A stretch of 64,000 bases of DNA from Inonotus obliquus. Taxonomy: Eukaryota > Basidiomycota > Agaricomycetes > Hymenochaetales > Hymenochaetaceae. The notes beneath the pieces were generated by a model. The model had not been told where the DNA came from. It saw only the letters and a program-made list of their open reading frames with translations, and searched no databases. The stretch is taken from positions 3,844,001 to 3,908,000 of the forward strand of contig JAJHTX010000002.1 in NCBI GenBank assembly GCA_032164295.1, written 5' to 3'. Each line of letters starts with the position of its first letter. Positions within the stretch are counted from its first letter, which is position 1. The translations under genes were made by a program, and so were the position numbers. Shown here piece by piece: positions 57,901-64,000 of the stretch.

Positions 57901-59045
57901 GAAGTGGATCTCCTGATCCATCCTTTTGCCAAATTGTCTTCTATGAATTCTTCCACTGCTTTTTGTTCTAGTGGCGTTAGCGGATAAATGGTTCGTTTCG
58001 CTGTTGGTTCCTGTCCTTCCTTAAACACTATTTTCATATCCCATTGATTGTGCTTCGGTAGTCGTTTTGAATTGTTCTCGCTAAATATCTCCCCGAAATC
58101 CCATAGCTCCTTAGGCACCAAGGATTTCCAATGCTTAGTCGTTCCTATTTGTGATCGTCCTTGTTCCCTTGCTTTTTCTTGGGAGTATTTTTGTGCCATA
58201 CTGCTATACTTATTTAATTTCTTAATTGCGGTTGTTTCCTGCTCGGTCCTTTCCTTTTTCATCCTGCTGTTTCGGCTATAATCTCGGTTTTGGGGTTTTT
58301 GATCGTTTACTTGTACAGTTATTCTCATGTTTCGGTCGTATACCACTTCTTCTGGTTTAGTTTTGTTTTCCCGGGCCTTTTGGTAACTCGTTTTCCTCTC
58401 TCTAGTTATTCTACTTCCGCCTTGCCCTACTTGGTGCATCTTTGGCGGTGGTTGCGGTGGTAATCTCTTACTCGGTGTTTCCCCGGATATTATTTGTTCT
58501 ATGCTTGGGAGTGCTATTTCCGTTCTTTCTGGTGATCTCGGCGGGTCTTCGAGATTTGTTTCCTCTAGTCTTTGCAGTTCTTCAGCTAATTTCCCAAAGT
58601 TTCTCAAGATTTGTTCTTGGAATTCGTCCCTTTCTTCCGTAGTTTCTTCTATTTCTTCGACTTCCTCTGGGTCGGATTCGATTCCTTCTTGCGACTCCCT
58701 ATACTGCATTACTGGTGCTGGCAATGCTGTGACGTCCTTAGGCGTTAGTGTGGTTGGCCGTATTCCTTCTGGAGGCACCACAATCACCGCGGTTTGTACG
58801 GACCTTGGTGGTGGTGTCGGTAGATTCCCTAAGCTTGCCTTTCCCATGGTATTCCACCTTATTGTTAATCCCGTGTCTCCTTCGGATTCGGACCCTTCTT
58901 CGGAGTCTCTTCGCAGTGGAGATCTAATTCTACGGGATTTTCTTCTTCTTTTCTGTTGATATCGAGCCATTCTTTCCATTGTTATCATATTCCGAGTTCC
59001 TAACAATTTGGCTTCCCCAAATCTAGTTGTTACCTTACCCGTTTC
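54951..59045 (-). CDS. Gypsy pol: reverse transcriptase, RNase H, integrase, chromodomain
   Basis: The frame begins directly after a TGA (59046-59048) that ends the protease frame; no ATG is found at the start. A charged spacer of about 310 residues comes first. RT follows: AMPVFFVGKKDAGARMVIDY, QFGMMNSPAVFQRAMNE and the catalytic VMIYLDDIIIYAE. RNase H is FVVETDASDYGMGAVLSQEH. The integrase zinc domain is SPMSGHPGTDKTIAAIEEIY with CHICQKNK. The core is WKHITMDFITGLPESEGYDA, TSDRGPQFTSNFTQEV and HHPQTDGQSERVNQELEQYL (D-D-E). The C-terminal chromodomain reads YEVERVLNSRKTGRKYYFLI and NWKGYGAEHDSWEPLGNL, which places it in the chromoviruses. Stop TAA at 54951. Fully open, apparently active. Confidence 0.93.
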   Translation of the reverse strand, partial: ETGKVTTRFGEAKLLGTRNMITMERMARYQQKRRRKSRRIRSPLRRDSEEGSESEGDTGLTIRWNTMGKASLGNLPTPPPRSVQTAVIVVPPEGIRPTTLTPKDVTALPAPVMQYRESQEGIESDPEEVEEIEETTEERDEFQEQILRNFGKLAEELQRLEETNLEDPPRSPERTEIALPSIEQIISGETPSKRLPPQPPPKMHQVGQGGSRITRERKTSYQKARENKTKPEEVVYDRNMRITVQVNDQKPQNRDYSRNSRMKKERTEQETTAIKKLNKYSSMAQKYSQEKAREQGRSQIGTTKHWKSLVPKELWDFGEIFSENNSKRLPKHNQWDMKIVFKEGQEPTAKRTIYPLTPLEQKAVEEFIEDNLAKGWIRRSTSKYAMPVFFVGKKDAGARMVIDYRPVNAVCEVDQYPIPIMHTLPDNLGKAKWFTTLDLRSGYNNIRIQEGDEHKAAFRTHKGVFEPLVMQFGMMNSPAVFQRAMNELFGDMLNHGVMIYLDDIIIYAETKEELLQKTRKVLARIRRADFYLKPEKCFFNKQELDYLGFIVNKDGLKMDPYKLKAIEEWPVPQNKRDIKKFTGFCNFYRKFVKDYAAIARPMKKLESKKQAFVWGEEQQRSFEALKKAVITGPILRRPDYDKAFVVETDASDYGMGAVLSQEHEGKLHPIAYLTRSFTTTERNWPVSEKELYAIVIALTTWRHHLEGAKHTILVLCDALNLKTFMKAQRVGRKQARWVTDVLSRYQFKIDYRPGSKNTRADALSRRSGYDEGKNDNKDVIVLPSERFVNPKIFDRQARNSTSEGMVPPNDKLIPGQDRKRDVLYTFHDSPMSGHPGTDKTIAAIEEIYWWPDMKEEIREYVASCHICQKNKPRRGRTQPPLKPLEIPMGPWKHITMDFITGLPESEGYDAVLVVVDRFSKIATFIPCTKETDSKKTAKMLLDHVFTKHGLPERITSDRGPQFTSNFTQEVYKAMNIDNALSTAHHPQTDGQSERVNQELEQYLRHYVNTAQDNWAQYIHMAEFAYNNRVHAAIKKSPFELLYGRKLEILPMGQANTPDAQEYIKKVWEIQKQAEQALMASNEQMKRYTDKHRRAELEFKVGDKVMIDARNYNIVVPSRKIGPKNLGPYRIIKQHGPLNYELELPKKMRIHPVLYAGNLIKYQDRIVDNTTEDQEVPSNPVIVEDDEYEVERVLNSRKTGRKYYFLINWKGYGAEHDSWEPLGNLGNATEKIEEYYQKHPQAEKPNYIDGWIRRNNENEEKGKRTAKRRMINTRNPIKIKDFAYDENNPLHTNPSGSSRTDNLEETYQRVKSPLSKEQHWEEDDDNIRRNPDHAIKRDENGGRIRQRSRRLTKRKPTGSHEEQGI

Positions 59046-59510
59046 TCAGTTTATGACTGGCTTATAATTAGCTATCCAATCATTTCCTAATAAAAATTTG
59101 TCTCCTGTAGTTTCTACTACTGCGAGTTCCATATTTCCTTTTGATGCTCCGGTATCCACCCATGCTCTAACGCTTTCCTTCCACCCGTTATTCGTTAGCG
59201 TTCCATCTGCATTTCTAATTTGGGCAGGATTCTGTTTCTTTATTGTATCTAGTCCATATCGTTTGACGGTATTAGGACTAATCGTTGTTAATACTGATCC
59301 TGAGTCGATCATTGCTGTTATTGGCAGGTTTCTCTTTCCCCCCTGACTGAGGTATATCCTCAGTTTTGGATGATCGGTATTTGGTTTTACCGGGGTCGTC
59401 CATCGGCGTTTCCATTTCGCTTTTACCCGCGACCATCTTCCTTCTGGTTTCGTTATGGTCCCTTTCCTTGCGCGCTGATCAGCCGATTCGATCAGTCGCT
59501 TTCTTGAAAA
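59046..59510 (-). CDS. Gypsy aspartic protease frame
   Basis: This frame is -1 relative to gag and is open through the gag stop (59492-59494). It carries the catalytic MIDSGSVLTTISP (D-S-G), then FLLGNDWIANYKPV, the LLGxD-type block of retroviral-like proteases. It ends in a single TGA at 59046-59048, after which the RT frame continues in the same phase. Protease is likely made as a gag fusion by -1 shifting near the end of gag. Confidence 0.75.
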   Translation of the reverse strand, partial: FSRKRLIESADQRARKGTITKPEGRWSRVKAKWKRRWTTPVKPNTDHPKLRIYLSQGGKRNLPITAMIDSGSVLTTISPNTVKRYGLDTIKKQNPAQIRNADGTLTNNGWKESVRAWVDTGASKGNMELAVVETTGDKFLLGNDWIANYKPVIN

Positions 59511-60430
59511 TCCTCTTTAGATTCTCTTTCTTTCTCGTTATCGCTAGCCTCGTTGGAGCCTTCATATTCCGATTCTTCTCCTATCAATCTTCTCTTGAAT
59601 TTTTGATAGCCCGGTCTACTCGGAGGTTTTCCTTCTCGTGGTTTCACTCTGCATTCTCTGGCAATGTGACCTGGTTTACCACATCTGTAACAACCCGTCG
59701 TATTCTTCGGTTTTTGGTTACTCCGGTACCTGGGTTTTCCTTTATTAGTCTTCTTTCTGAATTTTCGTACGTCTACGTCCATTGGGACTACATCGTCTTT
59801 TCTCCTCTGGGGTTTTTCCCAGTTGCTCGTGAAGGTCTTAGTTCTTGCCTTGGCGCCATATCTTGCGCCTTCTAGTGCTACTGCTCGGCTCATCCAGTTT
59901 GCTAGTGTCCATTTCGCGCTTTCCGTTTGTCCTGCTAACTGCGCATAAATATAATCTTTCATCCCTCTTCTGTATAATACTGTAAGTGCCTTATCCGGCC
60001 ATACTGCCTTATCTAATTCTGATACTATCTTTCCGAAATCACTATTGTACTGCAATATGGAGCCTTCTTGTACAATATTTACTAATTTATTCGTTGCGTC
60101 TTCTACAGGGTCATAGTATTGTTTGTGGTTACTCCTTATGTAGGTTAAGAATTCTTCAAACGTTTCCCATACTTGCCCTTTTCCTATCATATCTAGCGGA
60201 TTTGTTTTTAACGCTGTGCTTACCCATGTGGCAGCCTTCTCTTCCATGCATTGGCACATGATGTAGGCTTTGTTACTATCTGTTAGTGCCGCTTGCTTGT
60301 TGCTCTGATTTTGCGCATCCATCCATGCAAAATTACTAATCATTTTATTTATAAATACATCCACGTTCTCCTTATCTCTTCCTCTAAACTTCGGTGGTTT
60401 CTGCGACATACTCATTTGTAGGCTCGTCAT
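59492..60430 (-). CDS. Gypsy gag with CCHC zinc knuckle
   Basis: The ATG at 60430 is genuine and starts MTSLQMSMSQKPPKFRGRDK. The capsid region reads AATWVSTALKTNPLDMIGKG, WETFEEFLTYIRSNHKQYYD. The nucleocapsid is basic, with CYRCGKPGHIAREC (C-x2-C-x4-H-x4-C), followed by an acidic tail ending KEDFQESD. 312 residues. It overlaps the end of the Met-less ORF by 47 nt, lying in the +1 frame to it. Confidence 0.88.
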   Translation of the reverse strand: MTSLQMSMSQKPPKFRGRDKENVDVFINKMISNFAWMDAQNQSNKQAALTDSNKAYIMCQCMEEKAATWVSTALKTNPLDMIGKGQVWETFEEFLTYIRSNHKQYYDPVEDATNKLVNIVQEGSILQYNSDFGKIVSELDKAVWPDKALTVLYRRGMKDYIYAQLAGQTESAKWTLANWMSRAVALEGARYGAKARTKTFTSNWEKPQRRKDDVVPMDVDVRKFRKKTNKGKPRYRSNQKPKNTTGCYRCGKPGHIARECRVKPREGKPPSRPGYQKFKRRLIGEESEYEGSNEASDNEKERESKEDFQESD

Positions 60431-61976
60431 CTTCGCTTGAATCCCAAGTCAATCGGTCTCTCAGTTCTTGTTCCGAGATTTCGAGTTCTGCCGGGTCGAA
60501 TTCTAATAACGCTAAATGCCTTCGATAATTGTCTTCTAGGTATTCGTCTTCTGTGGTATTGCTACTGTGGGCTTGACTAACGTCGCTGAATGGGCTGGAG
60601 AATTCTTCTGAATTGCCACTGGTCGTGGATCCTGGGGAATAATACAATACCAACCTTCCTCTTGTTTCTACCTCTTCAATGATCCCCTGTTCTCGTTCGG
60701 TTTTCTGGACTTCTCTGGTTTCTTCTTTCCTATTGTTTGCTTCCCTTTGTTCTCGGATTCGACCTATGATTCCTTTAGCTATTCTGTCCTGATCTGCTTT
60801 TCGATGATATTTGCGACTAATGGTTATTGTTGGGATTTGTTCGTTTGTCGGTTTTAGTTCTTCTTGTAGCTCTGTAATTACTTCCTCGACTATCTCGTTT
60901 ATGTTTAACCTAGCCAATCCTCGCAGGTCTATGCGGACGTTCCCTGCCTGATCTCGAGTAACGTTAATGCCGCTTGGTAGTCTTCTCCCGTTATCAAATG
61001 TAATCCCGGAGGTACTACTTTCTTGGTTAATGCCTTCTTCTTCTTCCGTGATGGTAGTTAGGTTCTCACTTTCGTTCTGGGCCCTGAAGTCGACTACGTG
61101 TAATTGTATCTCTCCTTCTTCCGGGTCCTCGTCTGGAATAGTGGGAATTGGCGAGTCTGGGTGCCTGTAACTTTCGTCTCCGTTGAAGTCCCTAAACCCG
61201 TTTGGCTCTGAATTTGCCCAACGGCTCCCTGTTCCCCACTCTCCTCCGTTCTGCTCCGATTCGTTCGGTGATTCCCAACTGGCTTCGGACTGAGTTAGTT
61301 CCGGCGTTGGTTGATCTTGATCGTCTCCTAATAACGATCCGACGGTGTTCCAGTCTTGTTGGATTTCCGCTTCCTCTCGCTGTCTTTCTTCTCCTTCCCA
61401 CGCGGCGAGTGCGACTCTGATATCCGACACTTGATTCCTTAGGCGTAGGAAGTTTGTCTCGATGCGGCTTACTTTATCTAATAATTCGCGCTGAAATTCG
61501 GCGTCTCGGTGTTCTCGGGCAGTCCACCGCTCTATGTGCTCTTCTTGTCTTCGCTGTAGCGTCTCAAAGGTGTGTTGTACTTCTCTCGTTATAGTCCGGA
61601 GGATGCCTAGCTCTGTCTGGTTGTACCTTACTAACGTTCTGGTGATATGGTGTGCCTCGTCGTTACTCCTGTGCCAGCGGCTATGTTTCTCGATGTGTTG
61701 ATTGAACTGATGGTCTAGGTACACTCCCAACGCTTGATCCTTTTCAGCCTGTGTGTTGAGGATTAGTTCGATCCTTCCGGCCAATCGGTCCACTTGCGTT
61801 CCAATGGCAGTTGAGTAGTGATATATCCCCCACTGCGTTGCGTAGGGTTCGTAAATAGACAGGTATTGAAGTAGTCTTGTTCCTCGTCTGAGCGCACTTG
61901 CGATCGCTGTCCTATAGTAGATCGTACCAAATATGAATACTGTAACCAGCCCCGCGTATATTCCTTCGTAAGCCAC
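60384..61976 (-). CDS. Met-less 530-codon ORF upstream of gag
   Basis: The frame runs from a GTG at 61976 (open back to a TAA a few codons earlier) to 60384, with no ATG in frame and no ATG in any frame on this strand. The N-terminus is hydrophobic (AYEGIYAGLVTVFIFGTIYY). A long charged, coiled-coil-like stretch follows (HTFETLQRRQEEHIERWTAR, FQRELLDKVSRIETNFLRLR), then acidic low complexity and a further charged region with an acidic end (AELEISEQELRDRLTW). There is no Cys and no recognised family. It is probably translated, if at all, from a non-AUG codon or through splicing. Confidence 0.5.
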   Translation of the reverse strand: MAYEGIYAGLVTVFIFGTIYYRTAIASALRRGTRLLQYLSIYEPYATQWGIYHYSTAIGTQVDRLAGRIELILNTQAEKDQALGVYLDHQFNQHIEKHSRWHRSNDEAHHITRTLVRYNQTELGILRTITREVQHTFETLQRRQEEHIERWTAREHRDAEFQRELLDKVSRIETNFLRLRNQVSDIRVALAAWEGEERQREEAEIQQDWNTVGSLLGDDQDQPTPELTQSEASWESPNESEQNGGEWGTGSRWANSEPNGFRDFNGDESYRHPDSPIPTIPDEDPEEGEIQLHVVDFRAQNESENLTTITEEEEGINQESSTSGITFDNGRRLPSGINVTRDQAGNVRIDLRGLARLNINEIVEEVITELQEELKPTNEQIPTITISRKYHRKADQDRIAKGIIGRIREQREANNRKEETREVQKTEREQGIIEEVETRGRLVLYYSPGSTTSGNSEEFSSPFSDVSQAHSSNTTEDEYLEDNYRRHLALLEFDPAELEISEQELRDRLTWDSSEDDEPTNEYVAETTEV

Positions 61977-62015
61977 TATAGTTATATTTAATTATATATT
62001 CGGTTTTTTTTTTGC

Positions 62016-62405
62016 TTATACTTTACTTGCTTTTGCTTTCTCTTTCTTTCCGTTGAGTAGGGCTAGTAGTATTCGGTGTAATAGGTTGGCGTGTGCTTGC
62101 GCGGAGTACAACGTTCCTCCTCCGTTTTCTAGTGCTCTCTTAAATACACTTTCGTGCGGTGTAGGTGATACTTTGCCTATAACCCTTCCTGTCTTGAAAT
62201 GATCCCAGTAGAGATCTTGCCAAATTGGTTGCCTCGCTATTAGCTTCCACGCGTCTATATCCTTCGGCGCTCCTTGTTCCCGTTCCTGCGTTTGTTTTGC
62301 ACGCTCCAATGTTAACCCGACCTGTGGTTCTAGGTTTCGGTGGTTGTTACTGATGTCTATTTGCCATTCCAGGTGGCCTACTGATTGGATAAGGGAATTA
62401 TTCAA
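62016..62405 (-). other. Open frame in the leader without ATG (129 codons)
   Basis: It lies in the same frame as the 530-codon ORF, separated from it by two stops (62016-62018 and one eight codons later), with a poly-A run between. It starts after a TGA and contains no ATG in frame; one out-of-frame ATG at 62367 opens a 6-codon reading frame. Translation includes APKDIDAWKLIARQPIWQDL and AQAHANLLHRILLALLNGKK. Confidence 0.3.
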
Positions 62406-62491
62406 TCAGTCTATTTGAATGACTAGTTCGTGCTATCACAATTACCTTTATTGGCAATAGTCTGCGCTTGTTCCTTTAAGCTTGCCAAGAA

Positions 62492-62505
62492 GGGAGTTTA
62501 ATCCA
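62492..62505 (-). other. Candidate primer binding site
   Basis: Two bases after the 5' LTR, in element sense TGGATTAAACTCCC. It begins with TGG as expected for pairing to a tRNA 3' CCA end. The tRNA was not identified. Confidence 0.5.
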
Positions 62506-63001
62506 GATGTTTATCTCCGTGGAGGGTTCGTTGATTCCTGATCGACGGACCAATCTGGCTAATTCCTCGGTTTGAGGGGTTAATCCAAATTCTACAATAC
62601 TGGTTATGGAATTGCTAATCACCTTAGTGGACTGTGTAGCTGATCCGATCTGAAACAACTAGCAACTAACTAATATTGCAGTTGAACCTGATATTATAAT
62701 CGTACAGTATTAAGTCGGCGGGAATACGCGATTGTTATACTGATTGTTATTCACGATAAGGGAATATCGGGAATCGCACTACGTTGTGAGTAGCTCGTAC
62801 CGTGCAGACAATAGGGAGAACAATCTGGTTGCAATCCGTATTTTAGCTTTACTTCGATTTCACACAATCGGTTCAGTTCAGCCGTGTCGCTACTGGTAAT
62901 TTACTGGCTCGCAAGTAATTGATGTTACGATTTAACTTAGGGACTTATGGTAGGGTCCCTTGACTTGGATTAAACTGCTAGGTCGGCTCTACGATGGCCT
63001 C

Positions 63002-63009
63002 CTTATATA
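63002..63009 (-). promoter_or_regulatory. TATA box of the element promoter (5' LTR)
   Basis: On the minus strand TATATAAGG. Downstream of it, all the way to gag, ATG triplets are almost absent, whereas upstream they are frequent. This supports transcription starting just after it. Confidence 0.6.
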
Positions 63010-63156
63010 CTAATTTACATGTGTGACGTTACTACCTTGTTACTTACTGTTTATGGTATTTATCTGTTTCTTCCTCCATGATACCTGGTCCGTGCTTTCT
63101 CTTTACTTCCTTCCTTATTTCACTACCTCTGTATTACTAGCCTCTCTTTGATTAGT

Positions 63157-63918
63157 TTAGTGCAGTGGGCGGTACCATCTCGCAGATAGGTTTGATTCTT
63201 GTATAGGTAACGGCACTTGATCTAATTCAGCTATTCTAGGTAATTGCTGAGTCATCTGTCCTTGTATTTCGGGTCTCGTTGGTATCGGTCGTGGTACAGT
63301 CAGCCAGTTTCGAATAGTTTGCACTCGTGTATATCCTAGCGTTGTCCTGGCACGTTGTAGGTTTACCCCTTGTACTCCTTGTAGGTGTATTACTCCGCCG
63401 TACTGTTCTACCTTTATTTCCATTATGGTATATCCATAAGGTAATCCTCGACTTATGTAATTCATTATCCAATGCCCCCAAGCATATGCAGTTCTCTCAT
63501 TCGTTCCGGCTTGGTCTCGCTTGTAGGCAATGTCGACATCTACTATAGCTGCGTCGCATCGTTCGTGTCTTCCTTCTTGTGCTACGTTTCGTATTCCGAT
63601 CATCATTACAAAGTGTCTGGCGTCGTAGGATAATACTCGTATCTCCCTTTCATAAGCTTTTTGTATTTGTTGGTTAGGGTCGTAGGTTAGTTCTACAAAT
63701 CGACGTCGTATCATTATATCGGCTTGTCCGTTCATTATGTCTCCGTACGTGATCTCTCTGATTAATTCTCGCATTAGCCCTCCAGCTAGTTCTTTAGCTG
63801 GGCGGCACGTGTTGCAACATCGTAGTATATTGCTTCGCGGTGTCGGTGGAACGATAGGCTGTTCTAGTACTTGTATTACTGCCGCTAACCGCTCTTGTAT
63901 CCAACGTAGAACGCTCAT
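63157..63918 (-). CDS. U3 ORF copy in the 5' LTR (253 codons)
   Basis: ATG at 63918, 43 bases into the LTR; protein identical to the LTR-encoded part of the 3' copy. It lies upstream of the predicted TATA box, so it would not be on the genomic transcript of this element. Confidence 0.45.
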   Translation of the reverse strand: MSVLRWIQERLAAVIQVLEQPIVPPTPRSNILRCCNTCRPAKELAGGLMRELIREITYGDIMNGQADIMIRRRFVELTYDPNQQIQKAYEREIRVLSYDARHFVMMIGIRNVAQEGRHERCDAAIVDVDIAYKRDQAGTNERTAYAWGHWIMNYISRGLPYGYTIMEIKVEQYGGVIHLQGVQGVNLQRARTTLGYTRVQTIRNWLTVPRPIPTRPEIQGQMTQQLPRIAELDQVPLPIQESNLSARWYRPLH

Positions 63919-63961
63919 AGTTATTGGCTTATTAATGATGGATAATACTACCTTTCTAACA

Positions 63962-63966
63962 GGTCT
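63962..63966. repeat. Target site duplication GGTCT (right)
   Basis: Matches 52690-52694 exactly. Confidence 0.9.
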
Positions 63967-64000
63967 GAGTTCCCTTCCTCCATTCCTGGAGTCGGTGCGC
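63962..64000 (-). mobile_element. LINE, part upstream of the insertion (truncated by window)
   Basis: Read on the minus strand toward the insertion, this 39-base piece is open (HRLQEWRKGTQT) in the phase that continues into the RNase H ORF left of the gypsy element, counting the duplicated GGTCT once. The rest of the LINE lies beyond the window. Confidence 0.7.

Larger units (their letters stand above)
52695..63961 (-). mobile_element. Complete Ty3/gypsy chromovirus, about 11.3 kb
   Basis: The element is bounded by 1454-bp direct LTRs with TG...CA ends and a 5-bp target duplication (GGTCT). Reading on the minus strand the order is: 5' LTR, candidate PBS, AUG-poor leader with a Met-less 530-codon ORF, gag with zinc knuckle, protease, RT-RNase H-integrase-chromodomain, small membrane ORF, acidic ORF, polypurine tract and 3' LTR with a U3-embedded ORF. 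It is inserted in a LINE. The two LTRs look identical wherever compared, so the insertion is young. Confidence 0.95.
62508..63961 (-). repeat. 5' LTR (1454 bp)
   Basis: Partner of 52695-54148. It carries the element promoter and the second copy of the U3 ORF. Confidence 0.95.

Noticed and set aside
55069..59346. Many plus-strand open frames opposite pol, protease and gag
   Set aside because: They are shadows of the strongly supported minus-strand coding region, with no domains.
1..64000. CRISPR arrays, bacterial operons, rRNA genes
   Set aside because: None seen; the window is eukaryotic and the only repeats are microsatellites, gene duplications and transposon LTRs.

Overview
The window is nuclear DNA of a filamentous basidiomycete, most likely an agaricomycete. 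Genes are split by many short GT-AG introns (about 45-70 nt) and sit closely packed on both strands. The gene content is fungal throughout: VPS1, NTF2, RAD18, LCP5, PRP38, MIP1 and a mitochondrial uL15, mixed with secreted wood or litter decay enzymes and extracellular cupredoxins. Gene models were assembled by eye from open frames joined across plausible splice sites, so internal exon edges are approximate; outer ends are starts and stops read directly.

Layout. 1-8.1 kb is an accessory block of F-box/beta-propeller-like paralogues: the tail of one copy at the left edge (+ strand), then two copies on the minus strand in a 2.6-kb tandem duplication. One of the two carries a 1-nt frameshift. 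8.1-20 kb holds a DLT1-like membrane protein, a GH88 unsaturated glucuronyl hydrolase, a conserved unknown protein, NTF2, VPS1 and RAD18. 20-28 kb has two tandem pairs of secreted proteins, two CE16-type acetylesterases and two double-cupredoxin GPI-type proteins. 28-33 kb has an intact T5orf172 (GIY-YIG-like) gene and a decayed second copy. 33-51 kb holds LCP5, a DUF7330-like protein, several unrecognised genes, PRP38, MRPL10 (uL15m), an intron-containing tRNA-Thr(CGT) and the mitochondrial DNA polymerase MIP1.

51.5-64 kb is a nested transposon. A LINE on the minus strand (poly-A tail at 51493-51506, RNase H domain) is split by a complete 11.3-kb Ty3/gypsy chromovirus, also on the minus strand. 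The evidence for a complete element is strong: 1454-bp LTRs (TG...CA) at 52695-54148 and 62508-63961 that look identical wherever compared, perfect 5-bp target duplications (GGTCT), a polypurine tract, a candidate primer-binding site and a pol with RT, RNase H, integrase and chromodomain.

The most unusual signal is in this element. From its LTR TATA box to the gag ATG (about 2.6 kb) the sense strand has only one ATG in any frame, and the last 1.94 kb has none. That stretch still contains a 530-codon open frame, with an N-terminal hydrophobic segment and coiled-coil-like body, that has no methionine codon. The AUG depletion begins at the predicted promoter; the U3 region upstream of it carries a 253-codon ATG-initiated ORF that in the 3' LTR is open from the internal region (294 codons), an arrangement like the accessory genes that overlap the 3' LTR in some retroviruses. 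A small transmembrane ORF and an acidic ORF lie between pol and the 3' LTR, and a single in-frame TGA separates protease from RT. Together these suggest an unusual leader-scanning or non-AUG translation strategy and several accessory proteins.
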